Source: Nonomuraea basaltis
GTDB lineage: Bacteria; Actinomycetota; Actinomycetes; Streptosporangiales; Streptosporangiaceae
Assembly (NCBI RefSeq): GCF_005893125.1
Contig: NZ_VCJS01000060.1
Location: 1 to 62,670 of the forward strand
DNA length: 62,670 nucleotides
Direction: 5' to 3'
A model generated the notes under the pieces. It did no database searches. It worked only from the letters and a program-made list of their open reading frames with translations, and had not been told where the DNA came from. The position numbers and the translations under genes were made by a program. This document shows positions 16,662-24,495 of the stretch, in pieces; position 1 is the first letter of the stretch; every line of letters starts with the position of its first letter.

Positions 16662-16680
16662 CTACTACGATAGATAGCAG
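16662..16680. promoter_or_regulatory. BlaI-type operator of the first blaI-M56 pair
   Basis: CTACTA-N7-TAGCAG, 11/12 arm matches, 27 bases before ATG 16707. The position supports autoregulation by the BlaI it precedes. Confidence 0.75.
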
Positions 16681-16706
16681 ATACGAAGGTCAGGGGGTTG
16701 CGGGCG

Positions 16707-17066
16707 ATGCGTGGTCTCGGTGAGCTGGAGTCTGCGATCATGGAGCACGTCTGGTCCTGCGACGCGCCTGTCTCAGTCCGCGACGTGCTCGATCGGCTGC
16801 GACGCGACAGGACCCTTGCGTACACCACGGTCATGACCGTCATGGACAAGCTCCACAAGAAGGGCCTCCTGCACCGCTCTCAGCATGGCCGGGCCTATCT
16901 GTACGAACCCGTCGTGAGCCACGAGGCCTACAGCGCCCAGCTCATGCAGGAAGCGCTGGCACACGGCGGGAACCAGGCGATGACGCTGGTCCACTTCCTC
17001 GAACGGCTCACCCCTGAGGAGCACGCCGCGCTGGATGCCGCCCTGCACAGGACGGCCCGGCGGTGA
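16707..17066 (+). CDS. blaI: BlaI/MecI/CopY-family repressor, copy 1
   Basis: 119 residues. N-terminal winged helix (LGELESAIMEHVW; SVRDVLDRLRRDR; recognition helix LAYTTVMTVMDKLHKKGLL) and a C-terminal helical dimerisation tail with the usual protease-sensitive region. BlaI repressors bind inverted repeats as dimers and are inactivated by a membrane M56 protease. The next gene is such a protease, overlapping by four bases. TTG 16698 is an alternative start. With copy 2 it shares an almost identical recognition helix, so the two should bind the same operators. Confidence 0.93.
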   Translation: MRGLGELESAIMEHVWSCDAPVSVRDVLDRLRRDRTLAYTTVMTVMDKLHKKGLLHRSQHGRAYLYEPVVSHEAYSAQLMQEALAHGGNQAMTLVHFLERLTPEEHAALDAALHRTARR

Positions 17067-18016
17067 CCGTCGCCATCGCCCTGGCGGCGTATACCGCGCT
17101 GATCGCCTTCGGACTGCCCGGCCTCATCACCCGCAGCAAGAGACTGCGTGCCGCCCCGCGCCTGTCGATCGCGACCTGGCTGGCCGGATGTGGCTCGGCG
17201 GTCGCCGCCGCAACGCTGAGCGGCCTGCAACTGGCCTTTCCGACGCACACCATCGGTGACGAGCTCGCCGCGCTGGTCACCGCGTGCACGGATATGTTGG
17301 CCGGCCATCCCCCGCCTCGCACTATGCGTCCCGTCGTCGTTCTGGCCGGCCTGGCCGTCAGCGGCCTAGCGGTGATCCGGCTCTGCTATGTGATGGCGGC
17401 CGTCCTGTGGACCGGCTGGCGGGACCGCCGGGCGCATCGCGCGGGCCTTCGGCTGGCCGGACGAGTGGACGCCCGACTGGGAGCGGTGGTGGTGCCGCAT
17501 GCCGAGCCAGGGGCGTACTGCGTGCCGGGGCGCCGTCCGACGATCGTGGTGACCACGGGGGCCCTTGGCGCCCTCGATCGCCGCCAGCTGGCCGCCGTGC
17601 TCGCGCACGAGCGGGCACACGTGCGTGGTCGCCATCACCTCCTCCTGACGGCCGCTCTGGTGGCGGCGCGGGCGTTTCCTCGTCTGCCGCTGTTCCGCGA
17701 GGCCGGATCCGCCGTGCCGCACCTGGTGGAGCTGTTGGCGGACGATGTGGCGGCCCGCCGGCACGACCGGCGGGTGATCGCCTCAGCCCTGGTCACGCTC
17801 GTGCGGGCGACGACTCCGCTGACAGCGCTCGGTGCCGGCGGGGCGACGGCGGTCGCGCGGGTGATGCGGTTGCTGTCTCCTGCTCCGCCGGCTCGGTCCA
17901 GGAGCGACACCGTGGTCGGCCTCGCCTGCCTCGGCGGCCTGCTGGCCGGTCCGGCATTCGCGAGCCTCCTGCCGTCGTTGGTCACCTTCCTGCTCTCCTG
18001 CCCGGCATTCGGCTGA
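17063..18016 (+). CDS. M56-family membrane metalloprotease (BlaR1-like, no sensor domain), copy 1
   Basis: 317 residues, about four membrane segments. Zinc-protease motif HERAH (HExxH) near residue 190 and a downstream ELLADD glutamate region. True BlaR1/MecR1 add a C-terminal penicillin-binding sensor of about 250 residues; this protein ends after the last membrane helix, so the inducing signal cannot be sensed that way. It starts with GTG overlapping the blaI stop (GTGA). Expected role: cleave or release the cognate BlaI on an unknown envelope signal. Confidence 0.9.
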   Translation: MTVAIALAAYTALIAFGLPGLITRSKRLRAAPRLSIATWLAGCGSAVAAATLSGLQLAFPTHTIGDELAALVTACTDMLAGHPPPRTMRPVVVLAGLAVSGLAVIRLCYVMAAVLWTGWRDRRAHRAGLRLAGRVDARLGAVVVPHAEPGAYCVPGRRPTIVVTTGALGALDRRQLAAVLAHERAHVRGRHHLLLTAALVAARAFPRLPLFREAGSAVPHLVELLADDVAARRHDRRVIASALVTLVRATTPLTALGAGGATAVARVMRLLSPAPPARSRSDTVVGLACLGGLLAGPAFASLLPSLVTFLLSCPAFG

Positions 18017-18034
18017 CCCGAAGGAACATGCGTC

Positions 18035-18138
18035 TCACGCGAGTCGCGTGAGGATCTCCTCGAGCCGGTCGACCTCTTCCTGCTGGCCCTTCACGATGTC
18101 CCGGGCCAGTTCCTTGGCCTCGGGAGGCCTTGCTCCGC
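18035..18138 (-). pseudogene. C-terminal remnant of a DUF305 gene
   Basis: The minus strand reads PEAKELARDIVKGQQEEVDR followed by LEEILTRLA and a stop at 18035-18037. It matches the last helix of DUF305 proteins (compare VKELAKTIETSQQAEVEQMQ in the gene at 10539). Everything N-terminal to it is gone. Confidence 0.7.
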
Positions 18139-18140
18139 TT

Positions 18141-18159
18141 CTCCTACGCCCCATAGTTG
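18141..18159. promoter_or_regulatory. BlaI-type operator among gene remnants
   Basis: CTCCTA-N7-TAGTTG, 10/12 arm matches, between a DUF305 remnant and a broken nickel/cobalt transporter gene. It now has no intact target. Confidence 0.5.
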
Positions 18160-18172
18160 CTAATGTCATGCA

Positions 18173-18913
18173 GTACGGTTCCAGGGCTCGTTCGCCGAGG
18201 TCGGCGGCGTAATCGGGACGTTGGTGTCAGGGTTCTTCCTGTATCTGGTCGCCGGGCTGAACCTGGTCATCTTCGCCGGGATCTGAAGGCTGTGGCGCCA
18301 GGCCCGCCAGGGCGCCTACGAGCCGGAACGGCTGGAGCGGCTGCTGACCGAGCGCGGGCTGCTCAACTGGGTCTTCAAGGGCCGCTACAACCGCATGATC
18401 AATGCCGACTGGCACGTATACCCGGTCGGCCTGCTGTTCGGGCTCGGCTTCGACACCGCCACCCAGGTCGGACTCATCGGGGTGTCGGCCGGGGCCGCCG
18501 CGGGCGGCAACCTCCCGCCCCTGGCGATCATCTCTCTCCCGTTGATCTTCGCAGCGGGGATGTCTCTGTGGGACACCTTGGATGGGGTGTTCATGTCGCG
18601 GGCGTACGGCTGGGCCTTCACCAATCCGCTCCGCAAGATCTACTACAACCTGTCCACCACGGGTCTTTCGATCTTTGTCGCCTTCGCCGTCGGGACCGTC
18701 GAGCTCCTCGGCATCCTCGCGGAGAAACTGGGGATCGACGACCGGCAACCCTGGTCGACCCTCGCTGCGGTCGATCTCAACCTGCTGGGTTACGTCATCG
18801 TGGGCGTTTTCCTGGTGACCTGGCTGGGCAGCGTGGCCTATTGGAGAATCGGCAGGCTCGAACAACGCTATGGGCGCCAGACCGCAGTGGAGCCGAACGT
18901 CGACATCCCCTAG
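18173..18913 (+). pseudogene. HoxN/NixA-type nickel-cobalt transporter (NiCoT), broken
   Basis: The C-terminal two thirds of a NiCoT permease are clear, with the family signature LGFDTATQVGLI and several membrane helices. Upstream in the same frame is GGVIGTLVSGFFLYLVAGLN, but a TGA at 18284-18286 interrupts it. The N-terminal helices with the metal-binding HX4DH motif are missing. An ATG at 18395 could still give a 172-residue fragment lacking the substrate site, so transport is unlikely. Confidence 0.85.
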
Positions 18914-18983
18914 CGCCACTCCGGTTCCGTCCGAGCGAACCGCGACACCGAGCCGATCAGCTGAAGAGGGCAGGAGGTTCTCG

Positions 18984-19430
18984 ATGGCCGGGATCAGCCA
19001 GTACAGGCGGACGGCTGCGGCGATCACATGTGCGGCGACCGCGGTGCTGTTGGGCGTCGCGGGATGCGGTGGCGGCACGACGGGGGGCGGTTCTCCCGCG
19101 CCTCCGGCGACGACGTCGGCTCCGGGCACCTCCTCGCCCACCCAGGCGGGCACCGTGGTCGACGTGACGATGCAAGAGTTCTCCTTCGTCGTGCCCGAGC
19201 GGGAGCTCGCCGCAGGCACCTATACGTTCACGTTGGACAATGCGGGGAGCGCGCCGCACGCCATGGCCATCCGAGGCCCCGGGATCAGCGGCGAGCAACA
19301 GTCCGAGACGATCAATGGCGGAGAGAAGACCCAGTTCACGGTCACGCTTCAACCTGGAAACTATGAAGTGTGGTGCCCTGTGGGCAATCACCGGGCCCAG
19401 GGCATGGAGACCACTCTGACCGTCAAGTGA
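18984..19430 (+). CDS. Cupredoxin-domain lipoprotein
   Basis: 148 residues: signal peptide with lipobox (LLGVAGCGG), a Pro/Thr/Ser linker and a C-terminal blue-copper-like domain. Type 1 copper ligands are recognisable as His in SAPHAMAI and the cluster VWCPVGNHRAQGM (Cys, His, Met). It would bind one copper outside the membrane, for electron transfer or copper buffering. ATG 18984 is preceded by GCAGGAGG. It sits 70 bases after the broken NiCoT gene. Confidence 0.9.
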   Translation: MAGISQYRRTAAAITCAATAVLLGVAGCGGGTTGGGSPAPPATTSAPGTSSPTQAGTVVDVTMQEFSFVVPERELAAGTYTFTLDNAGSAPHAMAIRGPGISGEQQSETINGGEKTQFTVTLQPGNYEVWCPVGNHRAQGMETTLTVK

Positions 19431-19457
19431 CCGCCGGCAGCGAGACGTTGTCCGCCG

Positions 19458-19925
19458 TCAAAGTGGCGTGCCATCGAGTTCGTGTGTCCGGGAGGTGGGC
19501 ATCGGACACGATCGCAGCGCGGCAAGCCGTCGCCGCAGCGCGATGACGAGGAGGGCGAGCGAGCCGATCGCGAGAACCGGTTGTACGGGTGCGAAATACG
19601 TCAAGGCTCCGGACGTGCCGAGAGCCAGCACGACGAGCTTGTTGCAGATGGGACAACCGACTGCGAATGCCGAGACTACCCCTCCGATGAGGGTTTTGGA
19701 CTCCTGAGGCGCGCGCACCCGGACCGGCGCCACGTAGGTGCCGGCGATCAGCCCCGTGAGGATCGCGCTGGTCAGCCAGACCGGGTAGTTCCACCACAGG
19801 ACGGGCGTCATCCTGGTGAACCACGAGGTTTCGATGATCGCCGTCGGCACACCGATCGCCATCGCAGCGACCACGGTGGCCCCGGCCGCTACAGCCCACT
19901 GCCGTCGAGTCCAATGCCGCATCAT
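19458..19925 (-). CDS. Small four-helix membrane protein with a GCPICNK motif
   Basis: 155 residues with four predicted membrane helices. Between helices 2 and 3 lies AFAVGCPICNKLVVLALG, a Cys-x2-Cys pair inside or next to the membrane, which could bind metal or act in thiol exchange. I know similar sequences only as unnamed actinobacterial membrane proteins. A BlaI-type site (19947-19965) lies 22 bases upstream, so it belongs to the island regulon. ATG 19922 is an equally good start. Confidence 0.78.
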   Translation of the reverse strand: MMRHWTRRQWAVAAGATVVAAMAIGVPTAIIETSWFTRMTPVLWWNYPVWLTSAILTGLIAGTYVAPVRVRAPQESKTLIGGVVSAFAVGCPICNKLVVLALGTSGALTYFAPVQPVLAIGSLALLVIALRRRLAALRSCPMPTSRTHELDGTPL

Positions 19926-19946
19926 GAAGTCCGACCCATCGAGAAG

Positions 19947-19965
19947 ATACTATGAAAGATAGTTG
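19947..19965. promoter_or_regulatory. BlaI-type operator
   Basis: ATACTA-N7-TAGTTG, 10/12 arm matches; an inner ACTAT/ATAGT pair is perfect. Upstream of the membrane protein gene (minus) and of a possible tiny ORF (plus). Confidence 0.65.
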
Positions 19966-19977
19966 AGAGGCTCCTGA

Positions 19978-20073
19978 ATGACAAGCGGACCGCCCCCGCT
20001 GCCGGGGCGCCGGCGGACCCTGTACCGTTCCAGGATCCGCCGGCGCAATTTGGACCGCCTGCTCCACGGCTGA
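19978..20073 (+). CDS. Possible 31-residue basic peptide
   Basis: ATG 19978 follows GAGAGG at a suitable distance and opens a 31-codon frame, proline-rich then arginine-rich (RRTLYRSRIRRRNLDRLLHG). It starts 13 bases after a BlaI-type operator. No family is recognised. High-GC sequence often encodes such peptides by chance. Confidence 0.22.
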   Translation: MTSGPPPLPGRRRTLYRSRIRRRNLDRLLHG

Positions 20074-20221
20074 CGACCCAGGCAATGCCGGGCCGCAGGC
20101 CTCCACGACGCGGCAAGAGCTGTCATGACACCGGCACAGCCATACGACGATGGATCGTCGTATGACACCTACCTCAGGCAGGCAGGTGTGGCATGCCGCC
20201 TCGCTATCTACCGATACTTAT

Positions 20222-20240
20222 CCACTATGATTCGTAGTAA
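20222..20240. promoter_or_regulatory. BlaI-type operator upstream of the CelD-like/DegT operon
   Basis: CCACTA-N7-TAGTAA, 10/12 arm matches, ending 15 bases before GTG 20256 and 24 before ATG 20265. Confidence 0.65.
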
Positions 20241-20264
20241 GAATCGCCGAACACTGTGGGGCCC

Positions 20265-21374
20265 ATGAAGATCACGGTCGTACAGCCCAAGGAGCTAGGC
20301 TCAGCTGAGCTGGACACCTGGCGGACGTTGCTGCGTGGGAGCACGGATCTCATCAGCCCGTTCCTGTGCCCGGAGTTCACGATCATCGTAGGACGCTTGC
20401 GAAGCGACGTGCGGGTGGCCGTCATCGAGGACGGCGGCGACATCGTCGGCTTCTTCCCCTTCCAAAGACACCCGCTGGGCGTGGGGAAACCCGTCGGCGC
20501 CGGGCTCACGGACGCACAGGGCATGATCCTCGCCCGCGACCTGGAGCTCAACGTGAACGAACTGCTCCAAGCGTGCGGGTTGAGCGTATGGGAGTTCGAC
20601 CACCTCCTCCCCGATCAGTTCCCCGGTCACCACGCCAGCCGCCATCCCTCTCCGATCATGGATCTGCGTGACGGCTACGAGGCGTACGCCGACACCGTCA
20701 AGCGCGAGTCCGGCAAGACCTATCGGACGACTCAGTACAAGACCCGCAAGATCGCTCGGGATCACGGCGAGCTTCACCACCACTACGGCACCCGAGACCT
20801 GGCCGCGTTGCGCATGCTCATCGGGTGGAAGAGCGAGCAATACCGCAGAACGGGACGCACCGACCGCTTTGCGCACCCCTGGATTGTGCAACTCGTGGAA
20901 GACCTCCTCCATACGAGGACTCCCACCTTTGCCGGCGTGCTCGACATGCTGTGGGTCGACGACCGGCCGGTGGCCGGGCATTTCGGGCTACGCAGCGACA
21001 CAGTGCTGGCCGGCTGGTTCCCCGCCTACGACACCGCCTTCGCAGGCTACTCGCCGGGGCTCATCCAGCATCTCGCCATGGCCAGGGAGGCCGCCAAGCG
21101 CGGGATCCGCGTCATCGACCTGGGCCGGGGCGAGAAGGAGTACAAGGAGAAGCTCAAGAACGGCCAGTGGCAGGTGGCCGAAGGACGACTGGCGCGTCCG
21201 ACGGTGGCTGCCGGGCTGCACTGGCTGCTCCGCGCGCCCGTAAGAGGTGCACGCAGAACCGTGCTGGCCAGCCCGTCGTTGCGGGTGCCCGCCGATCGCG
21301 TGCTCAAGACCTACGGCAGGCTGCGGTCCACGCTGTCGTCACCCGCGCACGATCACACGTCCTCCTCGAGGTGA
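20265..21374 (+). CDS. CelD/BioF2-like GNAT acyltransferase
   Basis: About 369 residues of the double-GNAT fold used by CelD- and FemAB-like proteins. The C-terminal half has the typical GHFGLRSDTVLAGWFPAYD and VIDLGRGEKEYKEKLKNG, where the family motif (K-x-x-Y/K-K) contacts the acyl donor. Such enzymes transfer acyl or aminoacyl groups to sugars, lipids or peptidoglycan precursors. It is followed after three bases by a DegT-type aminotransferase gene, suggesting the pair makes and acylates an amino sugar or similar envelope compound. GTG 20256 is an alternative start. The substrate is inferred only. Confidence 0.83.
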   Translation: MKITVVQPKELGSAELDTWRTLLRGSTDLISPFLCPEFTIIVGRLRSDVRVAVIEDGGDIVGFFPFQRHPLGVGKPVGAGLTDAQGMILARDLELNVNELLQACGLSVWEFDHLLPDQFPGHHASRHPSPIMDLRDGYEAYADTVKRESGKTYRTTQYKTRKIARDHGELHHHYGTRDLAALRMLIGWKSEQYRRTGRTDRFAHPWIVQLVEDLLHTRTPTFAGVLDMLWVDDRPVAGHFGLRSDTVLAGWFPAYDTAFAGYSPGLIQHLAMAREAAKRGIRVIDLGRGEKEYKEKLKNGQWQVAEGRLARPTVAAGLHWLLRAPVRGARRTVLASPSLRVPADRVLKTYGRLRSTLSSPAHDHTSSSR

Positions 21375-21377
21375 ATC

Positions 21378-22547
21378 ATGTTCGAGCGGCTTGAAGCGGA
21401 GTTCGCCTCCCGCCTGGGCCGGGAGTGTCTGTACGTGCCGTCGAACAGGTTCGGCCTCTTCATCGCACTGCGCCACCGGATGGATCCGGGCCAGCGTCTG
21501 CTCGTGTCACCGAACTCGGCCGACGAGATCCTGTTCCTGGTGCTGGCCGCCGGGTTACGCCCGGTCATCGCGCCGATCGATCCGCGCACCGGCGCCATCG
21601 ATGCACACGCCATCGACGACCTGCGCTTCGACGGGATCCTGACCACCAACCTGTACGGCGTCCCTGACGACGTCATCACCCTGGGCAGAGCCTGCGCCGA
21701 GCGCGGCATCCCGCTGATCGAAGACGCCGCCCACGCGATCCAGACCTCGGTGGCGGACGGTCCTGTGGGCACTTTCGGCGACGCGGGCGTCTTCAGCCTG
21801 TCCAAGGCTGCGGGGGCGTCCCCCGGCGGCATCGTCGCGATGGCCTCACCAAGTGATCGTCAGGCGCTGGGGGAGCTACGCGACCACTGGCTCACCCCGA
21901 GGTACCCGGCGACGGAACTCGGGATCCTGCTGAAAACCGCCGTGCGGAACGCGATCGTCGCGACCTCTCTGGCCCGTCCCGTGTGGGAACTGGGACAGTG
22001 GCTGGGCATGCACGAGCCGCGGCGGGGACACAGGATCCCGCTACGCCGGGCAGCCTTGGCCGGCCGGCTGACCGGGACCGGCACCTTGTATCCCGGGTTG
22101 GACGCCCTCGCTCCCTGGGTGCGGGCGGACAATCACCACTACCGGATGCGCCAGGGACCGCTGACCGAGCGGCACGCGCTGCGACGGCTCAAGGTACTGG
22201 AGGCCACGCGTGAGCGCAGGCTGGCCGGCGTGCGCCGCCTCTCCCAATTGGAGACGGTCGCACCGGGCGTACGCGAACATCTCGATCAACCGTTGTTCCG
22301 GGTGCCGCTACTCGTCGAGGATCGGGACAAGGCGATCGAAGCTCTACGACGGGTGGGCGTGATCACGGGATACGTCTATGACCCCCCGTTCGACGACTAT
22401 GCACCGGGCCTCGTAGAGCCATCCCCCGCCCCCGCGGCGGCCCGCTGGTGGTCTCAGCACGCGCTTCCCATCGACCCCCTGCAGACTGACCGGGCCCTGC
22501 CGATCCTCACGAAGCTCTCTGCCCCGACATGGACACCGTCCGTTTGA
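21378..22547 (+). CDS. DegT/DnrJ/EryC1-type PLP aminotransferase
   Basis: 389 residues. Fold-type-I enzyme with the family motifs IPLIEDAAHAIQTS and FSLSKAAGASPGG, the lysine in the latter being the probable PLP Schiff base. Relatives transaminate keto-sugars or related carbonyls. GAGGTGA before ATG 21378 overlaps the previous stop codon, so it is coupled to the acyltransferase gene. The region around the canonical sugar-binding residues is divergent and I cannot name the substrate. Confidence 0.83.
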   Translation: MFERLEAEFASRLGRECLYVPSNRFGLFIALRHRMDPGQRLLVSPNSADEILFLVLAAGLRPVIAPIDPRTGAIDAHAIDDLRFDGILTTNLYGVPDDVITLGRACAERGIPLIEDAAHAIQTSVADGPVGTFGDAGVFSLSKAAGASPGGIVAMASPSDRQALGELRDHWLTPRYPATELGILLKTAVRNAIVATSLARPVWELGQWLGMHEPRRGHRIPLRRAALAGRLTGTGTLYPGLDALAPWVRADNHHYRMRQGPLTERHALRRLKVLEATRERRLAGVRRLSQLETVAPGVREHLDQPLFRVPLLVEDRDKAIEALRRVGVITGYVYDPPFDDYAPGLVEPSPAPAAARWWSQHALPIDPLQTDRALPILTKLSAPTWTPSV

Positions 22548-23081
22548 GCACCGGACGTTTCACTGCCGGAGGCCCCGCGGGACTCGGCGGCACCGACCCC
22601 TGCGCGGGGCGGGCACCCCGCACGATGGCCTTGCCCATGCGCACGGCCTGCGGGACGGACTTGGGCTGGTAGCGCCAGACGGCGCTGTACTGCGGCATCC
22701 CGGTCTCGGTGGCCTCGACCTCAGGGGCGGCGGCCGCGTGGTGCGAGTTCCGGTACATGTTGTAGATGTCGTTCCAGTTGTGCTGGACGGTGGTGACGAC
22801 GTTGTCGTAGTAGCCGAGCCCATGCAACCGTCGTTGGAGTGGTCCAGGCCGAAGAGGTGGCCGACCTCCTGGCAGAAGATGCCCCGCTTCATGCTGGAGC
22901 TGTAGCTGTAGTAGTAGTTCAGCCGGGCGTGGCCGTGGGTGATGTGGCTGCCGGAGTAATTGATGATCTCGGCCAGCCCGCCCCAGCCGGTGTTGCCGTA
23001 GTTGCCGTCGAAGAGGCGCTGATGTCGGTGTGGGGGACGAACAAGAACGAAGTTGACACTTTCCTTACAAACCGCCGTCAA
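22507..23081 (-). pseudogene. Matrixin-like zinc metalloprotease, decayed
   Basis: The minus strand keeps FDGNYGNTGWGGLAEIINY and CQEVGHLFGLDHSNDGCMG, the active-site region of secreted actinobacterial metalloproteases (HExxHxxGxxH). The first zinc His is replaced by Gln (QEVGH). After GCMG the frame shifts: the continuation GYYDNVVTTVQHNWNDIYNM lies in another frame ending at 22507. A second shift before FDGNYG separates a VPHTDI-like stretch. The signal peptide is missing. Frameshifts plus a lost ligand make it inactive. Confidence 0.85.
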
Positions 23082-23112
23082 GCTGGAATAACTGCCATGC
23101 CGACTGATAGTC

Positions 23113-23131
23113 CAACTATCAGCGATAGGAG
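23113..23131. promoter_or_regulatory. BlaI-type operator inside a longer palindrome
   Basis: CAACTA-N7-TAGGAG, 10/12 arm matches. It overlaps a perfect 19-bp palindrome at 23104-23122 (CTGATAGT-CCA-ACTATCAG). It is upstream of the decayed protease gene and at the 3' end of the lipoprotein gene. Confidence 0.55.
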
Positions 23132-23132
23132 A

Positions 23133-23897
23133 TCACTCGTCCGGCAGCAGGTAGCGCCAGGAGACCGCGAGTGAGACCCCGGACGGCGCGCGGTACACCG
23201 GCCAGTCGCCCTGTTGGCCAGCGTCGTAGGGGATCAGCCGTGCGGCCGCCGAGGCGGCGTTCCCGGACAGGTCGCGCGTGTGGACGGGGGCGCCCGTGCC
23301 AGGTGGCTCCGGCACGCCTTCCGGCCAAGCGCGGGCCTTACCGCCCTGGGTCTCCTCGGCTACCAGCCGAACACGTTCTGAGGAGTAGTCCTGCCCTTCG
23401 GTCGCGGCGCGCTGCGCAAGGCGGTCCAAGCGGGCGCGTGCGTTGAGCAGGGGTCCTGCGTAGCCGTCGCCGGATTCGTCGAGGGCCGGGATCCTTACCT
23501 CGCGCATCTCGCCTCCTGCGGCGCGTACGCCGAGCACCGTGGTGGGTGCGTCCATGACCACCGGGGTGCCGGGCCGGGGCGTCGCCGTCGCAGGCTGACC
23601 GGACAGGTCCCGGGCCAGCGCACTGACAAGGTCGGACAGCTCGGCCTGGGAAAGCCGCAGGGTGCGGGCGGCGTCGACGATCGCCTGGCCTTCGCCGTAG
23701 ACGACCACCCGTGGCGGCCGGATCGCGAGCAGACCGGGCTGCAGGAACCCGCCCTCCAAGCGCCACACCGCGACCGGTCGGTCGCCCTCCGGGCTCACCG
23801 TGGCGGGCGCTCCAGAGGCTTCGGGGGTGCCGTCCTGGCCACACGCCGCACTCATGAGCACGACGGCGCAAATCAACGCCAGCGACCTGCACCTCAT
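23133..23897 (-). CDS. Secreted lipoprotein of unknown function
   Basis: 254 residues with a signal peptide and lipobox (LMSAACGQ), a Ser/Pro/Thr linker and a folded part containing VWRLEGGFLQPGLLAIRPPRV and a C-terminal VYRAPSGVSLAVSWRYLLPDE. The pattern resembles uncharacterised actinobacterial lipoproteins; no enzymatic motif is seen. Start ATG 23897 has ATAGGGAT before it. It is divergent from the second blaI-M56 pair. Confidence 0.75.
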   Translation of the reverse strand: MRCRSLALICAVVLMSAACGQDGTPEASGAPATVSPEGDRPVAVWRLEGGFLQPGLLAIRPPRVVVYGEGQAIVDAARTLRLSQAELSDLVSALARDLSGQPATATPRPGTPVVMDAPTTVLGVRAAGGEMREVRIPALDESGDGYAGPLLNARARLDRLAQRAATEGQDYSSERVRLVAEETQGGKARAWPEGVPEPPGTGAPVHTRDLSGNAASAAARLIPYDAGQQGDWPVYRAPSGVSLAVSWRYLLPDE

Positions 23898-24070
23898 ATC
23901 CCTATGACGCAGGGCGTACACATGCGGTTCAAGCCGGTGCGGCGCCGCTTCCCGGAGGCCACGGAGCGGAGGCCACAGGAGCCCAAGACCGTGATCGCGA
24001 CGGCCGCGCCGCACCCATAGGCCGTCCAGCGATCATGGAGGGAAGGAGAAGCCCTCTCCCGCACACCGAT

Positions 24071-24089
24071 CTACGATCACGGGTAGCAT
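24071..24089. promoter_or_regulatory. BlaI-like operator of the second blaI-M56 pair
   Basis: CTACGA-N7-TAGCAT, 9/12 arm matches; CTACG-N6-GGTAG (24071-24086) is an alternative reading. 31 bases upstream of the blaI start at 24121. Confidence 0.5.
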
Positions 24090-24120
24090 TGGAGCAAATC
24101 ACAGGTGGAAGGGCGATTGC

Positions 24121-24495
24121 GTGGTGCGCAGCTTGGGCGACCTGGAATCGGCGATCATGGATCGCTTGTGGTCCTATCATCGGCCCGCGTCTGTCCGGGA
24201 CGTGCTCGAGGATCTCCGTCGTGACAGGGAGATCGCATACACCACCGTCATGACCGTGATGGACAAGCTCTACAAGAAGGGCCTGCTGAAGCGGCACCCC
24301 CAGGGCAAGGCCTACATCTACGAGCCGTGGCTCAGCAAGGAGGCCCACACGGCTCAGCAGATGCGCGAGACGCTGGCCCGGAGCGATAACCAGGCCGCCA
24401 CGTTGGTGCACTTCCTGGAGCGGCTGAGTCCGGAAGAGTCGGCGGCGTTGGAGGCGGCGCTGCGGGTGTTCGCGCCGCGGGGCTCTCGCTCATGA
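24121..24495 (+). CDS. blaI: BlaI/MecI/CopY-family repressor, copy 2
   Basis: 124 residues. Closest to copy 1 at 16707: the same winged-helix frame, recognition helix IAYTTVMTVMDKLYKKGLL and tail VHFLERLSPEESAALEAALR. Adjacent GTG codons at 24121 and 24124 are the start; GGTGGAAGGG lies upstream. The stop overlaps the M56 gene by four bases. The near-identity with copy 1 suggests a duplicated repressor-protease module and cross-talk at shared operators. Confidence 0.93.
   Translation: MVRSLGDLESAIMDRLWSYHRPASVRDVLEDLRRDREIAYTTVMTVMDKLYKKGLLKRHPQGKAYIYEPWLSKEAHTAQQMRETLARSDNQAATLVHFLERLSPEESAALEAALRVFAPRGSRS

Noticed and set aside
16959..18016. M56 copies as true beta-lactam sensors (BlaR1/MecR1)
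   Set aside because: The C-terminal penicillin-binding domain with SxxK/SxN/KTG motifs is missing from all four proteins.
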